Assembly: GCA_039961675.1 (NCBI GenBank)
Contig: JABRWC010000093.1
Span: 1-59,814 of the forward strand
DNA length: 59,814 nucleotides
Direction: 5' to 3'
From: JABRWC01 sp039961675
GTDB taxonomy: Bacteria; Planctomycetota; Phycisphaerae; UBA1845; Fen-1342
Shown here in pieces: positions 1 through 8,680 of this stretch (position 1 is the first letter of the stretch; the number at the start of each line of letters is the position of its first letter). The notes below the pieces were generated by a model. That model saw only the letters and a list, made by a program, of their open reading frames with translations, made no database searches and was not told where the DNA came from. Made by a program: the position numbers and the translations under genes.

Positions 1-400
1 CTTCGACTTGCAGCCGATCAGGATAGGGAAACGCTCCGCTCGGAATCTCGAGCGCGATGCCCGCTTCGTACTGAAGCTCGTCATCGTCGATGTCCGACGG
101 CCGGTCGAGCGGTACCTGCGCCTCGATGGGCCGCCCCGACGGGTCGGTGAGCACACCCTGGTCGTCGATGATGAGCAGCGAGAGGACCAGCGGCGTGCGG
201 TGCGCCCAACGTCCCTCGACCTCGACCTTGTAGTCGATATCCGCGCGCCACCGATCGCCGAGCGCTACGAGCGATCCCTTGAGCCGCTCGATGTCAACGT
301 CGGGACGTGGAGCGTAGTCGTGGTCGGCCAGCGCGCTCGGGACCCCGGCCGACATCAGGCTTGCCAGGAGCAGACCGATCAGACCGTTCAGAGGACGCAT
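1..400 (-). CDS. Secreted protein of unknown function (3' end outside window)
   Basis: Reading the minus strand from an ATG at 400 gives an open frame to the window edge with no stop, so only the N-terminal ~133 residues are present. It begins MRPLNGLIGLLLASL, a short positively charged start and hydrophobic core ending near SALA, which looks like a Sec signal peptide with cleavage before DHDY. The mature part is acidic and rich in beta-type residues (LVLSLLIIDDQGVLTDPSG). A GGAGG lies about 8 nt upstream of the ATG, which supports this start. No family is recognised. It is separated from the next minus-strand gene by about 230 bases. Confidence 0.6.
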   Translation of the reverse strand, partial: MRPLNGLIGLLLASLMSAGVPSALADHDYAPRPDVDIERLKGSLVALGDRWRADIDYKVEVEGRWAHRTPLVLSLLIIDDQGVLTDPSGRPIEAQVPLDRPSDIDDDELQYEAGIALEIPSGAFPYPDRLQVE

Positions 401-628
401 GGTCTTTGCCTCCGCATCGGAGCCGCAGTTCGGCGCGATCCCTACGGATGGACACGCCAGGCTCCAGCAGGTTGGACGGCTGGACGGTCCCGACTATTCA
501 CTCCGCTTGGACAACCGCGCTTCGTGCGCGCACGGTGGGCGATAAAGTCTGCCCAAGCTCTCGCCAAGCCAAAGGGGGGCGTCGGCGTCCCGTCCGTAAT
601 CGCCATTCACACCGCCGCCTATCGAGGC

Positions 629-1387
629 TCACACGCTTAGAATCTCGGACGGGCCCGACCGCGGCGCCAGGAACAGCGGGAAATCGCGTCCGACGGCGCA
701 GCGGTGCGCCTCGAGTGCGAGTTCCGCGCGGTTGTTGTTCTCGCTCAGGTGCGCCAGCGCCGCCCAGTGCAACCCGCGACCGTCGGCTCGGACGCACGCG
801 GCGCTCTCTTCGTTCGACAGATGACCGCCGTCGCCGCGAATCCGCGCCTTGAGCGGCTCGGGGTATCCACCGCTCTCGAGCATCTCCGGGTCATAGTTGC
901 TCTCGATGTACGCGGCGTGCACGTCGCCCAGCGCCGCTCGGAACGCGGCGAAGGGATGCCCGAGATCGGTGAAAATGCCCAGCCGCCGGCCCCCGCACTC
1001 CACGACGAAGGCGATGCCGTCGACCGCATCGTGCGGCGTCCGCAGGGTGTGCACGCGGAGCGGGCCGAATTCGAGCGTGTCGCCCGAAGCGAAGTGCCGC
1101 AGCGACGCTGTTTTCCCGAGCGCGTGGCGACATGCGTGCGCCGTGGGGCGGGTGATGTAGATGGGAATCCCGAACAGGCGGTGCAACACGCCCGCGCCGC
1201 TGACGTGATCGTGATGGTCGTGGGAGACGATCAGCGCCTGAACGGTGCGGATGTCGCGGCCGTGATGCGCCATGCGGTTCCGCGCCGTGCGGCCGCTGAT
1301 TCCGGCATCGAATAACAGGCGGACGCCGTCGGCCTCGACGTAGATACAGTTGCCGTTCGAGCCGGATTGCAGCGAGAACGTGATCAT
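629..1387 (-). CDS. MBL-fold metallohydrolase (YycJ/WalJ-like)
   Basis: This is a 252-residue metallo-beta-lactamase-fold protein. The metal-binding motif SHDHHDH lies at residues 55-61. The N-terminal strand (ITFSLQSGSNGNCIYVE, 2-18) and the FDAG turn near residue 27 are typical of the YycJ/WalJ branch, which are cytosolic nuclease-like hydrolases. Further ligand positions are visible at TPHD (about 119), FTDLGH (about 140) and AHLSENNN (about 213). The length fits the family (250-270 aa). The ATG start at 1387 leaves a 15-base gap to a downstream gene on the same strand. The exact substrate cannot be deduced; the family assignment is firm, the YycJ subgroup likely. Confidence 0.85.
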   Translation of the reverse strand: MITFSLQSGSNGNCIYVEADGVRLLFDAGISGRTARNRMAHHGRDIRTVQALIVSHDHHDHVSGAGVLHRLFGIPIYITRPTAHACRHALGKTASLRHFASGDTLEFGPLRVHTLRTPHDAVDGIAFVVECGGRRLGIFTDLGHPFAAFRAALGDVHAAYIESNYDPEMLESGGYPEPLKARIRGDGGHLSNEESAACVRADGRGLHWAALAHLSENNNRAELALEAHRCAVGRDFPLFLAPRSGPSEILSV

Positions 1388-1398
1388 GTTCCGCCGGC

Positions 1399-2403
1399 CT
1401 AGCGATTGTCCCCGTCCAGCAGGCCGCCGATGCCGCCGAGGATGCTGCCTTCCTCCTTGCGTTTGCCGCCGATGCTGGCCGCGGCGATGCGGTTTGCCAG
1501 TCGCGAAAACGGAAGGGACTGAATCCAGACGTCGCCGGGGCCGGTCAGCAGGGCGAAGAAAAGTCCCTCGCCGCCGAACAGCGTGTTCTTGAAGCCGCCG
1601 ACGAACTTGATGTCGTACTCGACGCTGCTCTGGAACCCGACGATGCAGCCGGTGTCCACGCGCAGCGTTTCACCCGGCCCGAGTCGGCGGTGAGCGAGCG
1701 TACCGCCGGCGTGTACGAACGCCAGGCCGTCGCCGGTGAGGCGCTGAAGGATGAATCCTTCGCCGCCGAACAGACCGGCGCCGAAGCGCTTCGTGAACGC
1801 GATCCCGACCGAGACGCCGCGCGCCGAGCACAGGAAGGAGTTCTTCTGGCACAGCAGGTCGCCGCCGAGCTGGGCGAGGTCCATCGGCACGATCTTGCCG
1901 GGATACGGGGCGGCGAACGCGATCCGTTGTTTTCCCGGCCCGCGCCCGGTGAACGTGGTCATGAACAGCGACTCGCCGGTCAGCATGCGTTTCCCGGCGC
2001 TGAACACCTTGCCCAAAATGCCCTGATTTTCCGCGCTCGGATCGCCGAAGCGCGTCTCCATCTCCACGCCGGGGGTCATGTACATCATGGCGCCGGCCTC
2101 GGCGATGACCATCTCGCCGGGGTCGAGCTCGATCTCCACGAACTGCATGTCGTCGCCGGAAATCCTGTACTCGATCTCGTCGGAGCGGCGGCGCGCGGGT
2201 GCGGGCGGGGCGGCGGCGCGCACTTCGCCGGCCTCGGCGCGGGAGAAATGCGGCACGTGCCGCGCCGCCGTCCAGGAGCTCAGTCCCGGACCGAAGATCA
2301 GCGTGTCGTCTCCCAGCACTTCAAGCCGGCGGCGCAGGTCATCGGCCGACATCGGGCCGACAGCCTTCTCGTTTTCGACCAGGTACCATTCGGCGGCGCT
2401 CAT
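1399..2403 (-). CDS. AIM24 / TIGR00266 family protein with N-terminal GYF_2 domain
   Basis: The protein has 334 residues from the ATG at 2403, which has GGAGG about 9 nt upstream; the frame is open further upstream but that part is arginine-rich shadow sequence. Residues 1-50 (EWYLVENEKAVGPMSADDL) match the GYF_2-type domain common in planctomycetes. From about residue 80 on there is a TIGR00266/AIM24 domain, with the signatures GEMVIAEAGAMMYMTPGVEME, then GEGFILQRLTGDGLAFVHAG and a long glycine-rich beta-barrel-like part. AIM24 proteins have no well-defined bacterial function. The C-terminus is basic and glycine-rich (KRKEEGSILGGIGGLL). It lies 11 bases upstream of the MBL gene and is probably in the same operon. 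Confidence 0.8.
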   Translation of the reverse strand: MSAAEWYLVENEKAVGPMSADDLRRRLEVLGDDTLIFGPGLSSWTAARHVPHFSRAEAGEVRAAAPPAPARRRSDEIEYRISGDDMQFVEIELDPGEMVIAEAGAMMYMTPGVEMETRFGDPSAENQGILGKVFSAGKRMLTGESLFMTTFTGRGPGKQRIAFAAPYPGKIVPMDLAQLGGDLLCQKNSFLCSARGVSVGIAFTKRFGAGLFGGEGFILQRLTGDGLAFVHAGGTLAHRRLGPGETLRVDTGCIVGFQSSVEYDIKFVGGFKNTLFGGEGLFFALLTGPGDVWIQSLPFSRLANRIAAASIGGKRKEEGSILGGIGGLLDGDNR

Positions 2404-2533
2404 GCGGGTGTGCCTCCGGGTGCTCGCGCGCCGTCCGTTGCGACCGGACGGCGCCAGGTTGTCTCGGTCCGGACGGCGTTCGCGGCCGCACCGGGAATGG
2501 CGCCGGGAATTCGCGGCGGCGCCTGCGGCGCGC

Positions 2534-3145
2534 TCAATCGTCCTGCGGCGGCGAGCCGGCCGGCGTGATGCCGGGCTGCGGCACGGAGCGCGGCTCCGCC
2601 GGCGAGATGCCGGGCTGCAATCCGGGTTGAGCGCTGCTCGGCTGGGCTGAAGTTTCCGGCGCCGGCGCGGGCGGCTCCGAAGTCTCGGCTGGCAGCTCCT
2701 CCGCCGGCTCCTCCGCCATCGGCTGCGCGGTTGGGGGCGGAGCGGACGTGCGCCGCGGCGGCGCCTCGCCCGGAGCGCGCGGCACGACGACGCTCTTGGA
2801 GCCGGAGACATTCTTGCGGATCACCAGCGACTGCGGGACGCTGACGATGTTGTTCTCGCCCCAGATCTCGATCTTGCCGAGCGTGACGCCTTCCTCGACG
2901 ATGACATAATTCCCATCGCCGATCAGCGACAGCTTGTTCAGACGCGAGCCGCTGCGGATGGTGATTTCGTTCAGGTGCCCGGTGATGCCGAGCTCGCCGT
3001 ACCACGCCGCCGCCTCGTGGATGCGGTGCCCCACGATCCGGTTGGAAGCGATGCAGCCGCTGCCGGCCGGCAGGGCCAAAGCCGCCACGGCCAGCAGCCA
3101 CGCGGCGGTCGCGCCCGATGACCTGATCCATCGATGGGATTTCAT
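2534..3145 (-). CDS. Putative lipoprotein, DUF3060-like beta-repeat with Pro/Glu-rich tail
   Basis: From the ATG at 3145 the protein is 203 residues. Residues 1-31 are a signal peptide (MKSHRWIRSSGATAAW, then a hydrophobic core) ending in PAGSGC; the cysteine could be lipidated, although the lipobox is weak. The middle (about 45-105) has short repeating beta units (ITIRSGSRLNKLSLIGDGNYVIV), resembling proteins with a DUF3060-type repeat. The C-terminal third is low-complexity, rich in Pro, Glu, Ala and Ser, like a cell-wall spacer. An AGGAG motif lies upstream. Function is unknown; exported location is well supported. Confidence 0.65.
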   Translation of the reverse strand: MKSHRWIRSSGATAAWLLAVAALALPAGSGCIASNRIVGHRIHEAAAWYGELGITGHLNEITIRSGSRLNKLSLIGDGNYVIVEEGVTLGKIEIWGENNIVSVPQSLVIRKNVSGSKSVVVPRAPGEAPPRRTSAPPPTAQPMAEEPAEELPAETSEPPAPAPETSAQPSSAQPGLQPGISPAEPRSVPQPGITPAGSPPQDD

Positions 3146-3232
3146 GGTTTCCACTCGCTCTCCTGCCAGGTGGTCGCCGGACCGTTCAGCGCCGTCCGGC
3201 CGCATTCCCGATGCGCCGTCACCGCACGCGGG

Positions 3233-3733
3233 CTACGCAGCGGCGGCCGCCTTGGCGATCGCCGCGCGGAACGCCGCGTAATACCCTTCGAACATCCCCC
3301 TCAGTTTTGAGACCGTCGCGGGGTTTCGCAATTCAGCCAGGCTGCCCAGCTCAAACGCGGTGCTGAAGCAGAAGTACTTGCCCTGGTCGCGGTAGTGTTC
3401 GACCGGCGGATGCGGCCACTCCAGCCCGGCTTCGTCGAAGCCGAGCTCGACAAACTCGCTCATCGTGTCGCCGGTTTCCTCGATGGCCGTTTCGAGATCC
3501 TCATTCTTCCAGCGGTCATCGGTCAGGATGCCGGCACGAAGCTGCGGGATGCCCGGGCGCAGCGCCATCTCCAGCCACAGCGCCGGTGCGACCTCGAAGC
3601 GCGTCGAAAGCGTCGAGCCGTCCGGTCGATCCTCGCGTACCACGGAGCGGAACCGCGGGTCGCCGGCATATCGGCGCTCGAACCCCTCGCGGAACTCCCG
3701 AATCAGCGCCTGGTCTTCGCTCCCGAGCAGCAC
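3233..3733 (-). CDS. Conserved-looking hypothetical protein
   Basis: This 166-residue soluble protein starts with a GTG at 3733, with AGGAG 9 nt upstream. It is mixed alpha/beta with an acidic middle (TDDRWKNEDLETAIEETGDTM) and an alanine-rich helical end. There is no signal peptide or membrane segment. I do not recognise a family; the overall fold might resemble small YbjN or secretion-chaperone-like proteins, but this is a guess. It lies just upstream (in transcription terms) of the exported protein at 2534-3145 and 24 bases downstream of the kinase-like gene, so the three may be co-transcribed. Confidence 0.6.
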   Translation of the reverse strand: MLLGSEDQALIREFREGFERRYAGDPRFRSVVREDRPDGSTLSTRFEVAPALWLEMALRPGIPQLRAGILTDDRWKNEDLETAIEETGDTMSEFVELGFDEAGLEWPHPPVEHYRDQGKYFCFSTAFELGSLAELRNPATVSKLRGMFEGYYAAFRAAIAKAAAAA

Positions 3734-3757
3734 GAAACCTACTCCTGCGAGCCGCCG

Positions 3758-4570
3758 TCACTTCGCATCCGACCCGGTGACCGTAACGGTCTCCGAGCGC
3801 CGCACCCGCTGCAAGAGCCATCGCCGCGCCTGGATCAGCGGCCGCGCTACGACGCGATGCAGCCGAATCCAGATGCTCAACTTCTCCAACACGGCGAGCT
3901 CTTCGGGGGTCAACAGGTCCGGCCGCAGTCGCCGCTTGTGTTTGAGACAATGATAACAGTCTGCGTGCTGGAAGCGAGCCAGCAGCCAGCGCAACGGCGC
4001 CAGCCGCCGCCAGCCGGCCGGGGACAGGCGCAGCGAAATCTGGAAGTCGATCAGGTGTGGCCGGCCGTCGTCGCCCATCAGGATGTTCTGCCGCTTGTTC
4101 AGGTCGACGTAGGCGATGTGCCGGGCATGCAGGGCGGCGAGCAAGTGCTGAAGCGCGTTGAAGAACTCGTCGTTCACCACCTCATTGCGGCCAAGTGGAT
4201 GCCCCGGAACGTACGCGTGCAGCAGCCCCGTGTCGCCGACCGTCCCGATGAAGCGCGGCACGCCGGGGAGATCGTTCACCAGCCGATAGAGGCGCGCCTC
4301 GCGGGCGGCAAGAAAGCGCCCGATCCAGCGCAGGGGGAAGCCGAATAGGTCGCCCTGTCGGCCCAGCTTCAATACTGCCAGTCCATTCGGCCCCTGGTAG
4401 AGACCGGTGGCCGCGAAGAAGTCGTGCTTGAACGTGCGCACGTGCTGAAAAGTCTGGCCATTGCAATGAACGCACTGCGGCATTTCGCCGGCCGGCAGCG
4501 CGTAGAGCCATCGGTGGTAGCCGCGGAGCATCGAGCGAGCTGGCGCACGTGGATTCACGAGAGCGGCCAT
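3758..4570 (-). CDS. Kinase-like fold protein (LPS/RIO kinase-type)
   Basis: This 270-residue protein shows the hallmarks of a small protein-kinase-like fold: a lysine at about 68 in AVLKLG, a catalytic-loop-like segment YVDLNKRQNIL with Asp156 and Asn162, and a metal-binding LIDF (Asp175) in place of DFG. There is no clear glycine-rich loop. An N-terminal C-x2-C pair (QCVHCNG, 33-36) may bind metal. The pattern resembles lipopolysaccharide core heptose kinase and RIO-type families, which phosphorylate sugars or proteins. Basic C-terminal helices could associate with the membrane. Substrate unknown. The start is the ATG at 4570; an unusual AT-richer region lies upstream. Confidence 0.65.
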   Translation of the reverse strand: MAALVNPRAPARSMLRGYHRWLYALPAGEMPQCVHCNGQTFQHVRTFKHDFFAATGLYQGPNGLAVLKLGRQGDLFGFPLRWIGRFLAAREARLYRLVNDLPGVPRFIGTVGDTGLLHAYVPGHPLGRNEVVNDEFFNALQHLLAALHARHIAYVDLNKRQNILMGDDGRPHLIDFQISLRLSPAGWRRLAPLRWLLARFQHADCYHCLKHKRRLRPDLLTPEELAVLEKLSIWIRLHRVVARPLIQARRWLLQRVRRSETVTVTGSDAK

Positions 4571-4724
4571 TATAGCGGCGCTTTCCGTGCGACCTCCGCG
4601 GCGAGGCGCCCCGCCCGCACGCTCGCCGTATGCCCTGCCCGCGTGCTCGTGCAGCCGTTCGCAGCACCGTTCGTCTGCGCGATCGGGCTAGCAGTCCGTT
4701 GAAAAAACTGTCCGCCCAGTGGGG

Positions 4725-4744
4725 GACCGGCCTCCAGGCCGGTC
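4725..4744. repeat. 20-bp perfect palindrome with CCTCC centre
   Basis: The sequence gaccggcctccaggccggtc is fully self-complementary apart from its central bases. Its layout (GC stem, CCTCC, complementary stem) matches that of the units between nuoE and nuoF, and its GACCGG ends match the GACCGGTC palindromes at 32773 and 54412. Confidence 0.6.
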
Positions 4745-4997
4745 TTGGAGGCCATTTGGTGTGCGCTCCCGCACGTATGCAACGGACAGCTAGGCGTGCT
4801 GGCGCGTTCTTGACCCGTCGCACCGATGTGCGCAAACCATCGGACCGGACCGGAGCAATTGACAACCTAACTTTTCCCGCACATAACAACGCGTCACGCG
4901 AAGCCGCCTGAAGACGCGACAAACGCCTTGCGTGGGCGCGAAGCCGGCGAGCGGCGGCAAACTGTCAGCGATAACGTGGGGAGTGCATAAAAAGGCG

Positions 4998-5039
4998 TGC
5001 GGCACCCTTTGGGTATTGGCGCGGTCTGAGGGTGCCGCA
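4998..5039. repeat. 10-bp inverted repeat with 22-base loop
   Basis: TGCGGCACCC at 4998-5007 pairs perfectly with GGGTGCCGCA at 5030-5039. There is no T-run after either arm, so it is not a canonical terminator. It could be a stable RNA stem or a protein-binding site. Confidence 0.45.
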
Positions 5040-5179
5040 GCGAGTGGAAGCAAATTACTGTTCTGCAACGACTTACGTCGTTCCGCACAGACGGCTTCTA
5101 TTCCGTCTTGTACGATCCACCCTGAGTATAACAAGCGCCAGGGCAGATTCAACTCCCAATCGAGCATTTTGAATCGATT

Positions 5180-7753
5180 TTATGGCGATTTTCCGTCACG
5201 AACGTCCGGGCCGATCGAAACCGCTCCCGCAACCGCTTCCGCGATCGCCCGATGAGGCGATTCCGGCTGCGCGGCGAGGTACTCGCGCGCCAGTTCCGCG
5301 GCGACCTCGGGCCGACCCGCCGATTTGGCCAAGACCGCGCGCAACAGCAGCCCATCGGGGCCGACCTGTTCTCGTCCCGCGAGCAGGCGCAGCGTCGCGT
5401 CCGCGCGTTCCAACTCCCGGGAATCCGGCTGCGAGTCGGTGTTCTCCACCTCGGCCGCGTGGCGCAGCGCCTGCTCCGTGTCGCCATTGCGGAGCGTCAA
5501 TAGCATCATCGCCAGCCGCGCGAATCGGTTGCGCGGCTCGACATCGAGGAGGCTGCGCGCGATGGACTCGGCCCCTTGCTGGCCAGCGCAGGCGGCCGCC
5601 CAGGCCAGGAACCCGCGAAACGCGGGGTGATCCGGCGCCGCATCTACGGCGCGCTGCCACATGAACGCGGCATCGTTCCATTTATCGAGCTGCCCGCAGA
5701 CTTCGTGATAGCCGCGGAGCGCTTCAAAGTCGGTTGGATAGCGGCGGAGGATCGCCGCGTACGCGCCCTCGGCTTGCGGCCAATGGTGGCTGCGAAGGTG
5801 ATACAACGCCACCACAAGGGCCGCGTCCAGGTTGTCCGGGTCGGCGCGGAGGACTTCGCCGGCCACCTCGAAGCCGGCCGCGCCGTCGCCGACCAGCACT
5901 TCGCAGCGCGCCAGGCCGACGCCGGCCCGCGGCAGCGTCACGCCGGTCGCGAGCGCCGCCTCGTACTTGGGCTTGGCCAGGTCGGGGCGCTCATAGATGT
6001 GAAGCAACAAATCGCCGATCTCGGTCAGACGCAAGGCGCGGAAAGTCACGTCGTCCGGCATGTGCTGCTCGAGGCGCCCGTAAGCCTGGAGCGCCCGATC
6101 CCAGTCTCCGAGTGCCCGATAAGCGTGTGCCAGCCGCATGTGCGTGACCGGCGAATCCGGCTGGAACGCCTCCGCGCGCTGTGCCTGTTGCAGGGATTCC
6201 TCGTAATTCCCGGCGTTCAGCAGGTGGAACGACAGCCGGCGGTGAAACGCCGCGCGGTCGGCCTGGTCGCGGAAGTAATGCGGGGATTCCTCTGCCGCAC
6301 CGGCCGCCTGAAGCAAGCGTGCGACCGCAAGGTCGGCGAAGTTCGGCCGACGGACCGCGCGGCCTTCGAGCGTGTCATGCCCGGCGGAGAACGCCAGGGC
6401 CGCGGCGCTGAATTCGAGCGCCCGCGGGTCGCCGGCGTGATGGCGCAGCGAGCGGTCGGCGCGTCGGATCGTGGTGCGACAGTCACCGCACAGCGATCTC
6501 GCCGCGGGCGCGACGGCGATCGCGGCAAGCGCCAGCGCCGCTACCGGTGCGTACGTGCGGACTCCGAGGCGCGCGGCGGGCTCCCGCAACAGGCGGACCA
6601 CGGCCGCTCCCAGCGCGATCAGCAATCCCATCAGCGGCAGGTACATGTAGCGGTCCTGCGCTGCGGAGACGCGCGCCCCGACCAGCCCGAGCACGGGGAC
6701 AATCGTCGCGAGGAACCACGCGATGCCGAGCGCGATGGCCGCCGAGCGACGTCTTGCGCCCCAGGCAAGCACCAGGAGCAGCGCCAGAACTATGGCGGCG
6801 CCGAGCCAAACGCCGCGATAGCTCCACGACGTGCGGATGTCCGGCGGATACCAGATCGACAGGTCAAGCGGTGCGAATAGGTTGCGGAAGTAAATCCACA
6901 CCGCGAGCAGGCTGCGGCTGAACCGGTCGCCGAAGAGCGCCAACTCGGCGTCCTCGATGATGCCGGACCGGCGCGTGGCCAGGAAGTTCAGCGCGGCGAA
7001 CCCGAGGCAGAGCGCCGTGGCCGCGTACACGCGCCACGAACGCAGCGCGGTTCGCGCGCCACGCAGCGCTGCTTCGACCGCGAAGACAACCACGAACCAG
7101 CCCGGGAGCGTCTTGCACATCATCGCGCCGGCCAGCAGCACCAGCACGGCCCAGAACGGCGTGCGGCGGTCGGCGTCGCACGAGCGGATGTGCAGAAGCG
7201 CGGCCAGCAGGGCGAACGTAGCGGCCAGCAGGTGCGTCCGCCCCATATCGGCCGCGTAGGCCGACACGAGCATGGGATGCACCGCCCACAGCAGCGCGAG
7301 CGCCCACGACGTAAGCTGCACCTGGCGCGGCGGCGACCCGGGCGCTGTGCGGCGCAGCAGCGCGGACGCCACGAGCCAAAACAGCAGCGCGTTCAGCGCG
7401 TGCAGCAGCACGTCCGTCTGCCGCATGAACGCGACGCGCTGCAGTCCCCACAGCGCCCATTCAAGCGCGTACGTCGCGAGGGGAACAGGCTGGTACAGAT
7501 CCTCGTGAATCTTGCCGAACAGCCCGAGCACGCGCGCCGCGAGCGGGCGACCGTCCGCGCCGGTCACGTCCGCGTTCTGCGCGATGAAAATCTGCTCGTC
7601 CCCCTGAATCCACGGCGCGTCGAGCTGCTCGCCGGCGATGCCGTACACGAGGGCCACCATCGCCGCGCCGAGAACCGCGCGAATCGGCCACGCGGCGCCG
7701 GCCGGCGGGCGCGAGCGCTCGTCGGACGCCGTCAAAGCGGGTGAATCGGACAT
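5180..7753 (-). CDS. TMTC-like multi-pass membrane protein with TPR repeats
   Basis: From the ATG at 7753 this is an 857-residue protein. The first ~430 residues hold roughly ten hydrophobic segments (for example AVLGAAMVALVYGIAG, WAVLVLLAGAMMC and ALGIAWFLATIVPVLGLVG) with short charged loops. The periplasmic-loop-like segment HPMLVSAYAADMGRTHLLA resembles TMTC and related glycosyltransferase-C-type proteins. The C-terminal half is a series of tetratricopeptide-like helical pairs (AFQPDSPVTHMRLAHAYRALGDWDRALQAYG and similar). Related proteins are proposed protein O-mannosyltransferases; a role in glycosylating exported proteins is an inference. The frame stays open upstream of 7753, but that part is basic shadow sequence. 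Confidence 0.75.
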   Translation of the reverse strand: MSDSPALTASDERSRPPAGAAWPIRAVLGAAMVALVYGIAGEQLDAPWIQGDEQIFIAQNADVTGADGRPLAARVLGLFGKIHEDLYQPVPLATYALEWALWGLQRVAFMRQTDVLLHALNALLFWLVASALLRRTAPGSPPRQVQLTSWALALLWAVHPMLVSAYAADMGRTHLLAATFALLAALLHIRSCDADRRTPFWAVLVLLAGAMMCKTLPGWFVVVFAVEAALRGARTALRSWRVYAATALCLGFAALNFLATRRSGIIEDAELALFGDRFSRSLLAVWIYFRNLFAPLDLSIWYPPDIRTSWSYRGVWLGAAIVLALLLVLAWGARRRSAAIALGIAWFLATIVPVLGLVGARVSAAQDRYMYLPLMGLLIALGAAVVRLLREPAARLGVRTYAPVAALALAAIAVAPAARSLCGDCRTTIRRADRSLRHHAGDPRALEFSAAALAFSAGHDTLEGRAVRRPNFADLAVARLLQAAGAAEESPHYFRDQADRAAFHRRLSFHLLNAGNYEESLQQAQRAEAFQPDSPVTHMRLAHAYRALGDWDRALQAYGRLEQHMPDDVTFRALRLTEIGDLLLHIYERPDLAKPKYEAALATGVTLPRAGVGLARCEVLVGDGAAGFEVAGEVLRADPDNLDAALVVALYHLRSHHWPQAEGAYAAILRRYPTDFEALRGYHEVCGQLDKWNDAAFMWQRAVDAAPDHPAFRGFLAWAAACAGQQGAESIARSLLDVEPRNRFARLAMMLLTLRNGDTEQALRHAAEVENTDSQPDSRELERADATLRLLAGREQVGPDGLLLRAVLAKSAGRPEVAAELAREYLAAQPESPHRAIAEAVAGAVSIGPDVRDGKSP

Positions 7754-7955
7754 GCGGGCGTTATCCCGCGCGCGGCGGCGCTCCGCAAGCCGGGCGGACG
7801 CGGCGGCCGCGCTGTTGCGCTTGCGGCGGGTCCGGCGGCGCGGGCGTACGCTGCCGGAAAACCGTTGCGGCGGACGCGGGGCGCAACTAGTATGGTGTGT
7901 GAGTGGAAGGAGTCGAACGAATGCCGCCCGGCGGCGGCTGCGGGGAATTCCTGCG

Positions 7956-8585
7956 ATGGTGGCCGAGACAACAGGGCTGTCCGCCAGCGTGCTGCTCCTG
8001 AATCGCCTGTACCAGGCGGTGCGGGTGATCTCGGCCAAGCGTGCCCTCACGCTGGTGTACACGGACCAGGCCGAGGTCGTGTACGTTGAGGGCGGCGACT
8101 ATCTGGCATACGACTTCAACGACTGGGTTGAGGTCAGCGCGGCGAGGGAGCGCTTCCGCGCCGAGCAGTACGACTGGATCTCCACGGTCCGCTTCCAGAT
8201 CGCCGTGCCGAAGATTGTCCGCCTGCTGGGTTACGACCGCCTTCCGTCCAAGCAGGTCAAGCTGAACCGGCGGAACCTGTTCGCGCGCGATCACGGCCGC
8301 TGCCAGTACTGCGGCCGGCGCTTCCCGACCAGCGAGCTGAGCATCGACCACGTCGTCCCGCGCTCCCAGGGCGGCAATACGACCTGGGAGAATGTGGTCA
8401 GTGCTTGTGTGCGCTGCAACGTCCGCAAGGGCGGCCGTACTCCGTACCAGGCTGGTATGAAGCTCATCGCCAAGCCGCTTCGCCCTCGGCGCTCGCCGGT
8501 GCTGACCATCAAGCTCTCGGACACGAAGTACGCGAGCTGGAAGCAGTTCCTGGACTTCGCGTACTGGAACGTCGAGCTGAAGTAG
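7956..8585 (+). CDS. HNH endonuclease
   Basis: This 209-residue protein starts at the ATG at 7956 (GGGGAA upstream). The C-terminal half contains a zinc-stabilised HNH nuclease: CQYC (116-119), SIDHVVPRSQGG with catalytic His132, WENVV, then CVRCN (151-155) and KGGRTP. The N-terminal 100 residues (LNRLYQAVRVISAKRALTLV) form the alpha/beta domain often found before HNH domains in actinobacterial and planctomycete 'HNH endonuclease' families. No toxin/antitoxin or phage neighbours are seen, so it looks like the common stand-alone chromosomal type of unknown role. It is divergent from the upstream TMTC-like gene, with about 200 bases between them. Confidence 0.88.
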   Translation: MVAETTGLSASVLLLNRLYQAVRVISAKRALTLVYTDQAEVVYVEGGDYLAYDFNDWVEVSAARERFRAEQYDWISTVRFQIAVPKIVRLLGYDRLPSKQVKLNRRNLFARDHGRCQYCGRRFPTSELSIDHVVPRSQGGNTTWENVVSACVRCNVRKGGRTPYQAGMKLIAKPLRPRRSPVLTIKLSDTKYASWKQFLDFAYWNVELK

Positions 8586-8590
8586 TCCGG

Positions 8591-8620
8591 TTGACATGGG
8601 CCGGCTCTTGCGCGTATCGT
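8591..8620 (+). promoter_or_regulatory. Sigma-70-like promoter for the STAS gene
   Basis: TTGACA at 8591-8596, an 18-base spacer and TATCGT at 8615-8620, 61 bases before the STAS start. The -35 box is perfect and the -10 box matches 4 of 6 bases. It lies just past the HNH stop, so the STAS gene could be transcribed separately. Confidence 0.5.
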
Positions 8621-8680
8621 CCCGCTCGGCTGCCGTCAGCGGCCTACGCAACCTTGCAATCTGGTTCGGGACAGTAAACC

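Larger units (their letters stand above)
4571..5179. other. 609-base intergenic region, AT-richer, with two palindromes
   Basis: No credible coding frame was found here. Composition changes around 4850-5179, where runs such as ACTTTTCCC and GCATAAAAAGG contrast with the GC-rich genes. It contains a CCTCC-centred palindrome (4725-4744), a 10-bp inverted repeat (4998-5039) and a possible plus-strand promoter: TTGACA at 4859-4864, a 17-base spacer and CATAAC at 4882-4887. Any plus transcript would run antisense toward the end of the minus-strand gene at 5180. The region also separates the kinase-like gene from the end of the TMTC-like gene, both on the minus strand, so the kinase-like gene's promoter should lie here. 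Confidence 0.45.

Noticed and set aside
307..852. Long open frames on the plus strand at the left end
   Set aside because: They overlap strongly supported minus-strand genes (629-1387 and the secreted protein at 1-400) and their composition is arginine/proline-rich, typical of shadow frames in GC-rich DNA.
2404..2811. An upstream extension of the AIM24 gene in the same frame
   Set aside because: It is basic and low-complexity, and the ATG at 2403 has a good Shine-Dalgarno sequence while the extension overlaps the next gene's tail.
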